Shown piece by piece: positions 1 to 5,986 of a stretch of 6,595 bases of DNA. A program made the position numbers and the translations under genes. Below the pieces are notes generated by a model. That model was not told where the DNA came from, did not search any database, and saw only the letters and a program-made list of their open reading frames with translations. Position 1 is the stretch's first letter; each line of letters starts with the position of its first letter. Source of the DNA: Deltaproteobacteria bacterium (GTDB taxonomy: Bacteria > Desulfobacterota > Desulfobacteria > Desulfobacterales > ETH-SRB1); assembly GCA_019314185.1 (NCBI GenBank), contig JAFCZU010000194.1, positions 1 to 6,595 on the forward strand, written 5' to 3'.

Positions 1-345
1 CTGCACGCCATCGCAAATTAACGTCATCGTCCTGAGTGAAACGGATCAAGTCATCCCAGGCCTGAGCTTTGGAAGCAGCGGGAATGGAATTAAATGCAGA
101 GCCAAGTGCAGAAGCTGCACTCCATCGCACATTACTGTCATCGCCCTGAGTGAGACGGATGATCAAGTCATCCCAGGCCTGAGCTTTGGAAGCATCAGGA
201 ATGGAATTAAATGCAGAGCCAAGTGCAGAAGCTGCACGCCATCGCAAATTAACGTCATCGTCCTGAGTGAAACGGATCAAGTCATCCCAGGCCTGAGCTT
301 TGGAAGCAGCGGGAATGGAATTAAATGCAGAGCCAAGTGCAGAAG
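1..345 (-). pseudogene. Out-of-frame continuation of the HEAT-repeat gene, open at the window edge
   Basis: Reading leftward from about 343 in a frame different from the upstream part gives SALGSAFNSIPAASKAQAW and then units with DDDVNLRWRAAS, GDDSNVRWSAAS and DDDVNLRWRA, with no stop to base 1. It is clearly the same repeat protein, displaced by a deletion. Intact units are spaced 114 nt, but the two units across this point are spaced 98 nt, so 16 nt are missing between AGAAG (341-345) and ATCACT (346-351). One unit here also carries an extra codon (a duplicated GAT on the plus strand near 160-165, giving LIIRL), which keeps the frame. Without a second frameshift or recoding this part is not translated with the N-terminus. 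An assembly error in the near-identical repeats is the main alternative. Confidence 0.7.
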
Positions 346-1200
346 ATCACTGTCATCGTCCTGAGTGAGACGGATCAAGTCATCCCAGGCCTGAGCTTTG
401 GAAGCAGCGGGAATGGAATTAAATGCAGAGCCAAATGCAGGAGCTGCTTCATTTCGCACATAAGGGCCATCGTCCTGAGTGAGACGGTGAAGGTCATCCC
501 AGGCCTGAACTTTGGAAGCAGCGGGAATGGAATTAAATGCAGAGCCAAGTGCAGAAGCTGCACCCCATCGCACATCACTATAATCGTCCTGAGTGAGACG
601 GTGAAGGTCATCCCAGGCCTGAGCTTTGGAAGCAGCGGGAATGGAATTAAATGCAGAGCCAAGTGCAGAAGCTGCTCTCGATCGCACAGATCTGTTATCG
701 TCCTGAGTGAGACGGTGAAGGTCATCCCAGGCCTGAGCTTTGGAAGCTTCGGGAATGGAATTAAATGTAGAGCCAAGTGCAGAAGCTGCTCTCGATCGCA
801 CATCACTGTCATCGTCCTGAGTGAGACGGTGAAGGTCATCCCAGGCCTGAGCTTTGGAAGCAGCGGGAATGGAATTAAATGCAGAGCCAAGTACATCAGC
901 TGCACACCTTCGCACAGAAATGTCATCGTCCTGAGTGAGACGGTGAAGGTCATCCCAGGCCTGAGCTTTGGAAGCAGCGGGAATGGAATTAAATGCAGAG
1001 CCAAGTGCAGAAGCTGCACCGCTTCGCACATAACAGTCATCGTCCTGAGTGAGACGGTGAAGGTCATCCCAGGCCTGAGCTTTGGAAGCATTAGGGATTG
1101 AACGAAATGCAGAGCCAAGCGCAGAAGCTGCTCCCCATCGCACATAACGGTCATCGTCCTGAGTGAGACGGATCAAGTCATCCCCGGCCTGAGCTTTATT
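1..1200 (-). repeat. Tandem array of eleven 114-nt units inside the HEAT gene
   Basis: The anchor CCTGAGCTTT (plus strand; CCTGAACTTT in one copy) recurs at 61, 178, 292, 390, 504, 618, 732, 846, 960, 1074 and 1188. The spacing is 114 nt except for 117 (61 to 178, one extra codon) and 98 (292 to 390, the 16-nt deletion). Bases 1-114 and 232-345 are identical, which points to a recent two-unit duplication or conversion. Because 114 is divisible by 3, other frames and the opposite strand also stay open for long stretches; those readings are artefacts. Confidence 0.95.
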
Positions 1201-1302
1201 AGGGAGAGATACAAAATTGTTTTTGAGTTGATCAACTGCTTCTTTGTGTTTTTCTATATTCTCAATTTGAACCATCTTGTGAATCTTAGCTTGATCAACC
1301 AA
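277..1302 (-). CDS. HEAT-like repeat protein, N-terminal part, cut short by a frameshift
   Basis: No enzyme motif, signal peptide or membrane segment is visible. After a charged lead-in of about 35 residues, the protein is a run of 38-residue units of the type KAQAWDDLHRLTQDDDxxVR followed by xxAASALGSAFNSIPAAS. This is the two-helix pattern of HEAT/PBS-lyase-like scaffolds, which usually mediate protein binding; the partner is unknown. Seven full units are in frame. The eighth breaks after DDDSD, and the last 22 residues (LLHLALHL onward) are out-of-frame junk ending at 277. The start is TTG at 1302: AGGTG lies 7 nt upstream on the minus strand, whereas the first ATG (codon 10) has no such site. 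It is transcribed divergently from the plus-strand genes. The units resemble Methanosarcina HEAT-repeat proteins as I recall them. The repeat class is secure; the function is not known. Confidence 0.85.
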   Translation of the reverse strand: MVDQAKIHKMVQIENIEKHKEAVDQLKNNFVSLPNKAQAGDDLIRLTQDDDRYVRWGAASALGSAFRSIPNASKAQAWDDLHRLTQDDDCYVRSGAASALGSAFNSIPAASKAQAWDDLHRLTQDDDISVRRCAADVLGSAFNSIPAASKAQAWDDLHRLTQDDDSDVRSRAASALGSTFNSIPEASKAQAWDDLHRLTQDDNRSVRSRAASALGSAFNSIPAASKAQAWDDLHRLTQDDYSDVRWGAASALGSAFNSIPAASKVQAWDDLHRLTQDDGPYVRNEAAPAFGSAFNSIPAASKAQAWDDLIRLTQDDDSDLLHLALHLIPFPLLPKLRPGMT

Positions 1303-1309
1303 TAATAAA

Positions 1310-1314
1310 CACCT
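1310..1314 (-). promoter_or_regulatory. Ribosome binding site deciding the TTG start of the HEAT gene
   Basis: The plus strand reads CACCT, giving AGGTG on the minus strand. Seven nt separate it from the TTG at 1302-1300. It favours the TTG over the downstream ATG at codon 10. Confidence 0.6.
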
Positions 1315-1432
1315 AATAAAAATAAAAGTTTAATGTTATTAAATTGTCGATTTCATTATCTTCTCACCAAGAAGAAAATTTCATTGAATCTACTTGTGCA
1401 TTTTTTGCGTTTTATTGATTCAAATTCTGTTT

Positions 1433-1556
1433 TATTATTATTATAAGGCTATGCGTATAAATATATTTTATCCTACTAAATGAAGGGTTGTAGTTGCAAA
1501 AAGAACATATTCCTGCATCATATGTACAACAAATTACTAGTATAATCCACATATAG
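1433..1556 (+). repeat. Dispersed intergenic repeat, copy A
   Basis: The first 55 nt (1433-1487) match 6438-6492 at 50 of 55 positions without gaps. Looser similarity follows through TTGTAGTT, ACATATTCC and CCACATATAG to about 1556. Both copies lie on the plus strand. The core includes TATAAATA, TTTTATCCTA and AAATGAAGGG. The ATG in that last motif is not a conserved start: copy A gives a 21-codon frame, while copy B meets TAG after four codons. It therefore looks like a duplicated non-coding or promoter element, not a gene. No transposon terminal inverted repeats were seen. Confidence 0.75.
1456..1463 (+). promoter_or_regulatory. Candidate archaeal TATA box in repeat copy A
   Basis: TATAAATA is conserved exactly in copy B. 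In archaea this would place transcription start about 25 nt further on, near the conserved GAAGGG (1482-1487). The downstream product could be a short RNA ending at the 1749-1802 hairpin, or a long leader for the 1934 gene. This is an inference from the motif and its conservation only. Confidence 0.35.
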
Positions 1557-1748
1557 CTGTTCTGTTGAATAATTGATAATTTCGTTTCTCATTTTACAAT
1601 TAAATCTATAAACATAAAATAAATTTTACAAATTTACTTGTTTTCGATTTTACAAATTAATTGATTCGAATCTCTCTGGAGAGGTCCAGATCCTCATAGA
1701 ACTGATAAGAAAGTTGCCAGATTTATAAAAACGATATGCACATGCTAC

Positions 1749-1802
1749 TATCTCCATGTCGGAAAAGGTGTACTAATCTCCGACATGGAGATATGTGTTT
1801 TT
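1749..1802 (+). terminator. 14-bp perfect hairpin followed by a T-run
   Basis: The left arm is 1749-1762 (TATCTCCATGTCGG) and the right arm 1780-1793, fully complementary, with a 17-nt loop at 1763-1779. TTTTT follows at 1798-1802. Hairpin plus T-run is terminator-like and would close a transcript from the repeat A promoter. The long loop and the position 130 nt before the next gene also allow a structured leader or a mobile-element remnant. Confidence 0.45.
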
Positions 1803-1875
1803 AAAAAAACGCTTTGATCCTGGTAAGGTTTGACTGTGCGGTGGCTGGTATTTTCCATATGCCCTAATTGCCATT

Positions 1876-1903
1876 TAATTATAATAGGAAAATATTTATC
1901 CTA
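1876..1903 (+). promoter_or_regulatory. Candidate promoter of the DUF4177-like gene
   Basis: Two AT-rich TATA-like stretches (TTAATTATAATA and AAAATATTTAT) lie 35-55 nt before the TTG start, a suitable distance for a short leader. TTTATCCTA at 1895-1903 also occurs after the TATA boxes of both dispersed repeat copies. TAGGA (1885-1889) and TCCTA (1899-1903) form a small inverted repeat around the second stretch. The evidence is motif-level only. Confidence 0.3.
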
Positions 1904-1921
1904 AAACAAATCAACTTAATT

Positions 1922-1929
1922 AAGGTGAG
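1922..1929 (+). promoter_or_regulatory. Ribosome binding site fixing the TTG start at 1934
   Basis: AAGGTGAG ends 4 nt before TTG at 1934. An in-frame TAA at 1931-1933 directly precedes the TTG, so no longer form is possible. Confidence 0.7.
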
Positions 1930-1933
1930 ATAA

Positions 1934-2104
1934 TTGAAGTTTAAATATAAAGTAAAAAATATTGGGACTACGCAAGAACTTCCACGTATGGAGGATGAAT
2001 TGAATAAATTAGGTTCAGATTCTTGGGAACTTATTGATTTTATAGTAAATGAAGATAAAACTTTGACCGGAATATTTAGGAAGGAAATGTTATACACTAT
2101 CTAG
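1934..2104 (+). CDS. DUF4177-like small protein
   Basis: A 56-residue cytoplasmic protein: KFKYKVKNIGTTQELPRMED, then ELNKLGSDSWELIDFIVNED and KTLTGIFRKEMLYTI. The order is strand, helix with LNxLGxxxWEL, then two strands ending in an F-R/K motif. It matches DUF4177 in pattern and length, a family of about 60 residues without a known biochemical role. The TTG start is supported by AAGGTGAG and by the in-frame TAA just upstream; the only internal ATG (residue 19) would remove the first strand. It is easily missed because it lacks an ATG start and has a longer antisense frame. It ends 60 nt before the phosphoesterase gene on the same strand, so cotranscription is plausible. DUF4177 proteins are common and varied, so a link to the nuclease pair is only suggested by position. 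Family call about 70% sure. Confidence 0.72.
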   Translation: MKFKYKVKNIGTTQELPRMEDELNKLGSDSWELIDFIVNEDKTLTGIFRKEMLYTI

Positions 2105-2118
2105 AATAAATATTTTTG

Positions 2119-2125
2119 ATATATA
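2119..2125 (+). promoter_or_regulatory. Weak candidate TATA box before the phosphoesterase gene
   Basis: ATATATA follows ATTTTTG in the 60-nt gap after the DUF4177-like gene. A start about 25 nt downstream would give a very short leader that just includes GGAGGG. If real, the large genes could be transcribed separately from the small one. Confidence 0.2.
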
Positions 2126-2148
2126 CTTCTGAGCAAACACAAAAACAT

Positions 2149-2154
2149 GGAGGG
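2149..2154 (+). promoter_or_regulatory. Ribosome binding site of the phosphoesterase gene
   Basis: GGAGGG lies 10 nt before the ATG at 2165. The start also fits the family, whose proteins begin with a short strand leading straight into the first metal motif (LHTGD). Confidence 0.65.
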
Positions 2155-2164
2155 AAAATAAAAA

Positions 2165-3298
2165 ATGAACTTTCGCTTTCTACATACAGGCGACTGGCAA
2201 TTGGGGATGACCCGCCATTTTTTCTCAGAAGGAGTTCAAGAGAGATTTACCCAGTCTCGATTCGATGCCATACGTGAACTGGGATGCATTGCCGAAGAGG
2301 AAAAATGCCAGTTTATGGTGGTATGCGGGGATGTGTTCGAGTCAAACCTGGTTGATCGAAAGACCGTCTTGCGTGCCCTTGAGGCTTTGAAGGATGTGCC
2401 TGTTCCTGTTTACTTGCTTCCCGGTAACCATGATCCGCTCAACGCTGCATCCGTCTACCACAGCACGTCTTTTTTAGAACGTAAGCCAGCCCATGTCCAT
2501 GTAATTGAAGACACGACTCCCATTCGCGTTGAAGAAGGCATTGAGATTGTAGGGATACCCTGGAAATCGAAACATCCCTTGCAAGATCTGGTTGCTTTGG
2601 CAACCGGACAACTTGAAGCTGTTGTCGATACCCTGCGTGTTTGTGTTGCTCATGGGATGGTAGATAAACTCTCTCCTAATCCTGATGATCCAGCAGTTAT
2701 TTCTCTTCATGAAGCCGAAAACGCGATATCAAATAACAAAATTCATTATCTGGCTCTTGGAGATCGACACTCTCTCACCAGGGTCGGTGAAAGCGGCTGC
2801 GTGTGGTACGCAGGTACTCCCGAGCCAACAGACTATAACGAAGTGAAGCCCGGCTTTGCCCTGGTCGCCACAATCAATGAAGAAGGTGTAATCACAAAAG
2901 AGGTGAATATCGGAAAATGGAATTTCATTGAACGTAAACAGGTAGACCTCAATACAAAGGAAGATATTGAAGCGCTTCACGGCTGGCTTGAGAATCTTGC
3001 AGACAAAGAGCGAACCGTTGTCAAATTGCGCTTTGTCGGCTCACTCTCACTATCGCTCTATAGTGAGCTTGAAGAACTTCTTTCTCATTTTCAAGAAATT
3101 CTGGGTGCGGTCGAAACGCGTATGAATAATCTCGTCGTAATTCCAGAAGACACCGATTTCATGGACCTTGGTTTTTCAGGCTTTGCCAGTCGTACCGTTG
3201 AACGGTTGCGGTCCAATATTGAAGAATCGGGCCCCGATACTATCACTTCACGCGATGCACTTGCTCTCCTTGTCAGGCTTGCAGGGAGGAAACTATGA
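2165..3298 (+). CDS. SbcD/Mre11-like metallophosphoesterase (DNA repair nuclease family)
   Basis: A 377-residue calcineurin-like phosphoesterase, the nuclease partner of the ATPase encoded next. Motifs in order: LHTGDWQLG (D10), CGDVFES (D56), LPGNHD (N88, H89), VAHG (H163), ALGDRH (D200, H202), then YAGTPEPTDY (215-224), which is usual after the catalytic domain in SbcD-like proteins. A capping region and a probable ATPase-binding tail fill 250-377. Length is normal for SbcD/Mre11. Against Mre11, the motif I His is Q12, the exonuclease His after motif II falls at E59, and the first His of GHxH is D200. D10, D56, N88, H89, H163 and H202 remain, so two-metal binding is still possible. From memory, a divergent bacterial and archaeal SbcD-like family shares DWQ and GDxH. 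The gene overlaps the ATPase gene by ATGA, implying translational coupling. Family certain; in vivo substrate unknown. Confidence 0.9.
   Translation: MNFRFLHTGDWQLGMTRHFFSEGVQERFTQSRFDAIRELGCIAEEEKCQFMVVCGDVFESNLVDRKTVLRALEALKDVPVPVYLLPGNHDPLNAASVYHSTSFLERKPAHVHVIEDTTPIRVEEGIEIVGIPWKSKHPLQDLVALATGQLEAVVDTLRVCVAHGMVDKLSPNPDDPAVISLHEAENAISNNKIHYLALGDRHSLTRVGESGCVWYAGTPEPTDYNEVKPGFALVATINEEGVITKEVNIGKWNFIERKQVDLNTKEDIEALHGWLENLADKERTVVKLRFVGSLSLSLYSELEELLSHFQEILGAVETRMNNLVVIPEDTDFMDLGFSGFASRTVERLRSNIEESGPDTITSRDALALLVRLAGRKL
3284..3290 (+). promoter_or_regulatory. Ribosome binding site of the ATPase gene, inside the phosphoesterase gene
   Basis: GGGAGGA ends 4 nt before the ATG at 3295. It lies within the last codons of the upstream gene, and its stop overlaps the start (ATGA, 3295-3298), the usual arrangement for coupled subunits. 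Confidence 0.65.
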
Positions 3299-5928
3299 AA
3301 CTCCTCTGCCTCAGACTGGCCAATTACCGAGGAATTGATGAGTCCGAGGTGCGGTTCGGATCCAATGGCTTAACTATCGTGGAGGGACAAAATGAAACTG
3401 GAAAAACCAGCCTCGGCGAAGCAATAAGGCTTCTTTTCGATTATCTGGATTCGAGTAAGCATCGAAGTATCGATGCAATCAGGCCTGTGCATCTTGACGC
3501 AGGTCCAGAGATTGAACTAGAGGCAGAAAGCGGCGCCTATGTCTTTACATACTTCAAGAGGTTTTACAAAAAACCAGAGACAACCCTTAAAATTACAAGT
3601 CCCATGCCGGAAAACCACACCGGGCGTGAAGCTCATGAACGTGCTGATGAGATTCTACGCGAAACCATTGATATTGACCTGTGGAAAGCTCTCTGCATTC
3701 AGCAAGGTGAAGCGGTTCAGCAAGCCAATTTATCGAACCAGACATCATTATCGGCCGCACTCGATGTTACTGCGGGTGGACACCGAGCAGATCCACGAGA
3801 GGAAAGCCTTTTCGATGAGGTTGAGGATGAATACAGGCGCTATTTCACGGAACGCGGCAGCGAAAAAAAGGAATTGCGGGAGGCAAAAAAAGCCCAAGAG
3901 GAATTAGAGACAGAAGTTAGCTCATTAGAAGGACAGATACAGAACCTAGAAAAGGATATTGGACGTGCTGCAGAACTTAGCGGGGAACTGGAACGATTGA
4001 AGAAACAAGAGCATGATCTCCAAAAGGATATTTCCGAATACACGAAATCTCTTGATGAAATCAAAAGCTTGGAATACGTTCTGGAAACTGCCCGTCTTAA
4101 GTTGGAGTCAGCACAAAAATCTGAACGGGCTGCGAAGCGCGAAAAGGAAGTACGACAAGAACTTATCGATGCGGTCTCTGATGTCCATAAAGCACATGTG
4201 GATCTCGTTGAATCTACGAATTCATCAACTGCATCTGTCAAGAATGCAAAGACCGAGATGGAGAAGGCACAATCGAATTCGGTCGCAGTCGAAACGTTAC
4301 GAAAAGAGACGGAATCACTTCTTAATCTGCGTCGTGCGGATTTTGACTACTTCAACAATAAGCTGCATTTTGAACAACTGAAGGAACGTAAAGTCCGTAT
4401 AGAAAGTGCCAGGGAAGAGGCTGTTCTGGCTGAAGAATTACTGGCGAAAAACATTGTAGACGAAGAAACTCTAAAAGCAATACAGAAGGCTGAGCGCTCG
4501 CTAATTACAACTCAGGCTAAGTTGGAGATAGGTGCACCAAATGTTCTGCTACGAGGGTTGACCAATCTCGACTTCCAGATTGATGGTGAACAAACCACTA
4601 TTGCAAAAGACGAGGAACGCAACCTATCCGTGTCTGATCGGGTTTGCGTGACGATTCCTGGATCTTTGCAAATGGAGTTGATAGCCGGGTCCAGTTTATC
4701 TAATCTTTTAAAAAAGGTCGAAGACGCAAAACAGAAGCTTGATGCCGCATGCAATGATGCCGGAGTGAGCAATGCTAACGAGGCAAGGCAATCATTTGAT
4801 GTGCGACGTGAAGCGCAGCAGTCTATAGCGAGACAAAAGAAAATCGAGACAGAAAACCTTCGCGACCTCACATATGAAGAACTGGAAAGAAAAGTCATAG
4901 GGTTGGGAAAAAGTGTTCCCGCTTATCCTGCTGACCGGGTACTGGAACCCAATCTTTCTCAATATCTTGAATCTGCGGAAAAGGAACTACGATGTGCAGA
5001 GGTTGAGGTTGAAAAGACCAAAAAAGCATGGGAGGAAGCCAGAACGGAACTGGATGCGGCCCGCAAAGTGCACGATGGGGTGAGTGAACAACACCAGAAA
5101 GTGAGGGTGAAACTTGACCTCAAAGCTGATGAATTAAACCGTGTTGAAGACGAGCTTGCACGATCCCGGAAGAGCACCTCTGATGACGACCTCGAATCAG
5201 AGCTTTTGAAGTTCACCGAAACTGTCCATACAGAAGAGGAGAACGTCAATTCTGCCGAGACAGATCTCAGCGGCAAGGAACCTGACCGAGTAAGAACTCT
5301 GGAGGAAACGGCGAAGGGTTCTTTGCGAACAATAGAGAAAAGGCGTGAAGAGGCACAGACAGAAAATACGGAAGTACAAACTCGCCTCAAGGTCTTCGGT
5401 GAAGAGGGCTTGTATGAGAAGCTCCTTGCAGCCCAGAGTCATCTCAATCACATACAGCAAGAAAACGTAGCGATGATCCGGAGAGGTTCGGCAGCCAAGT
5501 TGCTGTACGTAACTATGAAAAAGGAACGTAATAAGGTGCGTCTTGCCTATGTAGCTCCTCTCAAAGAGAAAATTGAGAGGCTCGGATCTTTAGTGTTCAA
5601 TGAATCCTTTAAGGTAGAGGTAACTGAGAATTTAGAAGTTGCAAGTCGTACGATGGATGGTTACAATATCCCATTTGAGTCCTTGAGCGGGGGTACAAAA
5701 GAACAGATATCTCTGATATCTCGTTTAGCCTGTGCGATGACTGTTTCAAAAGATGGCGGAGCTCCCCTTATATTAGATGATGCTCTGGGATATACAGACC
5801 CAGAGCGGCTTAAATTGATGGGAGCCGTTCTTGCGAAGGCAGGTAGAGAATGCCAAATCATCATCCTCACTTGTGTACCAGACCGATACAGCAACGTCGG
5901 TGAGGCAACAGTAGTTCGATTGGGATGA
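3295..5928 (+). CDS. SbcC/Rad50-like coiled-coil ATPase without zinc hook
   Basis: An 877-residue SMC/Rad50-type ATPase, the expected partner of the phosphoesterase. The N-terminal half of the head has Walker A GQNETGKTS (31-39). Charged heptad-rich coils occupy about 185-410 and 470-725. The C-terminal half has the signature ESLSGGTKEQ (795-804), Walker B PLILDD (824-829) and D-loop GYTD (832-835). The middle of the coil has no CxxC: instead a strand-rich segment (about 411-465, NLDFQIDGEQ and VCVTIPGSLQMEL) interrupts it. Walker B ends Asp-Asp where Rad50 has Asp-Glu, and LTCVPDRY (858-865) stands where a switch His is expected. Asp-Asp also occurs in YhaN-like ATPases, and a similar ending is known to me from actinobacterial SbcC-like proteins. 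Length is shorter than E. coli SbcC (about 1050) and near archaeal Rad50. It likely clamps and opens DNA for the nuclease; the biological role is unproven. Confidence 0.88.
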   Translation: MKLLCLRLANYRGIDESEVRFGSNGLTIVEGQNETGKTSLGEAIRLLFDYLDSSKHRSIDAIRPVHLDAGPEIELEAESGAYVFTYFKRFYKKPETTLKITSPMPENHTGREAHERADEILRETIDIDLWKALCIQQGEAVQQANLSNQTSLSAALDVTAGGHRADPREESLFDEVEDEYRRYFTERGSEKKELREAKKAQEELETEVSSLEGQIQNLEKDIGRAAELSGELERLKKQEHDLQKDISEYTKSLDEIKSLEYVLETARLKLESAQKSERAAKREKEVRQELIDAVSDVHKAHVDLVESTNSSTASVKNAKTEMEKAQSNSVAVETLRKETESLLNLRRADFDYFNNKLHFEQLKERKVRIESAREEAVLAEELLAKNIVDEETLKAIQKAERSLITTQAKLEIGAPNVLLRGLTNLDFQIDGEQTTIAKDEERNLSVSDRVCVTIPGSLQMELIAGSSLSNLLKKVEDAKQKLDAACNDAGVSNANEARQSFDVRREAQQSIARQKKIETENLRDLTYEELERKVIGLGKSVPAYPADRVLEPNLSQYLESAEKELRCAEVEVEKTKKAWEEARTELDAARKVHDGVSEQHQKVRVKLDLKADELNRVEDELARSRKSTSDDDLESELLKFTETVHTEEENVNSAETDLSGKEPDRVRTLEETAKGSLRTIEKRREEAQTENTEVQTRLKVFGEEGLYEKLLAAQSHLNHIQQENVAMIRRGSAAKLLYVTMKKERNKVRLAYVAPLKEKIERLGSLVFNESFKVEVTENLEVASRTMDGYNIPFESLSGGTKEQISLISRLACAMTVSKDGGAPLILDDALGYTDPERLKLMGAVLAKAGRECQIIILTCVPDRYSNVGEATVVRLG

Positions 5929-5986
5929 TTACGAAAACCGTCATGCAACGAGTTTCACGTGAGAGCATATTAAAAGTTGAAATGAA

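Larger units (their letters stand above)
1303..1933. other. AT-rich divergent intergenic region
   Basis: This 631-nt gap separates the HEAT gene (leftward) from the DUF4177-like gene (rightward). No convincing reading frame was seen. From left to right it contains the HEAT leader, copy A of a dispersed repeat with a TATA-like box (1433-1556), three copies of ATTTTACAA or a near match (1591, 1623, 1647), a small 6-bp stem (1675-1690), the 14-bp hairpin with T-run (1749-1802), and the probable promoter of the DUF4177-like gene (about 1880-1933). Its size and structure leave room for an untranslated RNA or a long leader. Confidence 0.7.

Noticed and set aside
325..1101. Long plus-strand open frame (258 codons) opposite the HEAT gene
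   Set aside because: It is a by-product of a 114-nt repeat whose length is divisible by 3 and which lacks stops in that frame; its product is a low-quality repetitive Cys/Ser/Arg-rich sequence with no known pattern.
375..1154. Second minus-strand frame of 259 codons in the HEAT array
   Set aside because: Same repeat artefact; its product (LRLALHL, FPLLPKLRPGMT) is the out-of-frame reading that also forms the tail of the truncated HEAT protein.
1..1200. Possible CRISPR array from the regular repeats
   Set aside because: The repeats are contiguous 114-nt coding units translating to HEAT-like protein, with no unique spacers.
1591..1660. Three copies of ATTTTACAA or a near match as a CRISPR-like or operator array
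   Set aside because: Copies are short, AT-rich and unevenly spaced (32 and 24 nt); expected in such low-complexity DNA.
1675..1690. Small hairpin TCTGGA-GAGG-TCCAGA
   Set aside because: Six base pairs without extension or T-run; too weak to call a terminator or operator.
1879..2097. Minus-strand 72-codon frame opposite the DUF4177-like gene
   Set aside because: The plus-strand frame has a strong ribosome binding site and a recognisable family pattern; the antisense product is a generic AT-rich hydrophobic peptide.
3840..5390. Several 120-145-codon frames opposite or overlapping the ATPase gene
   Set aside because: They are Ser/Arg/Phe-rich shadows of the Glu/Lys/Ala-rich coiled-coil coding sequence.
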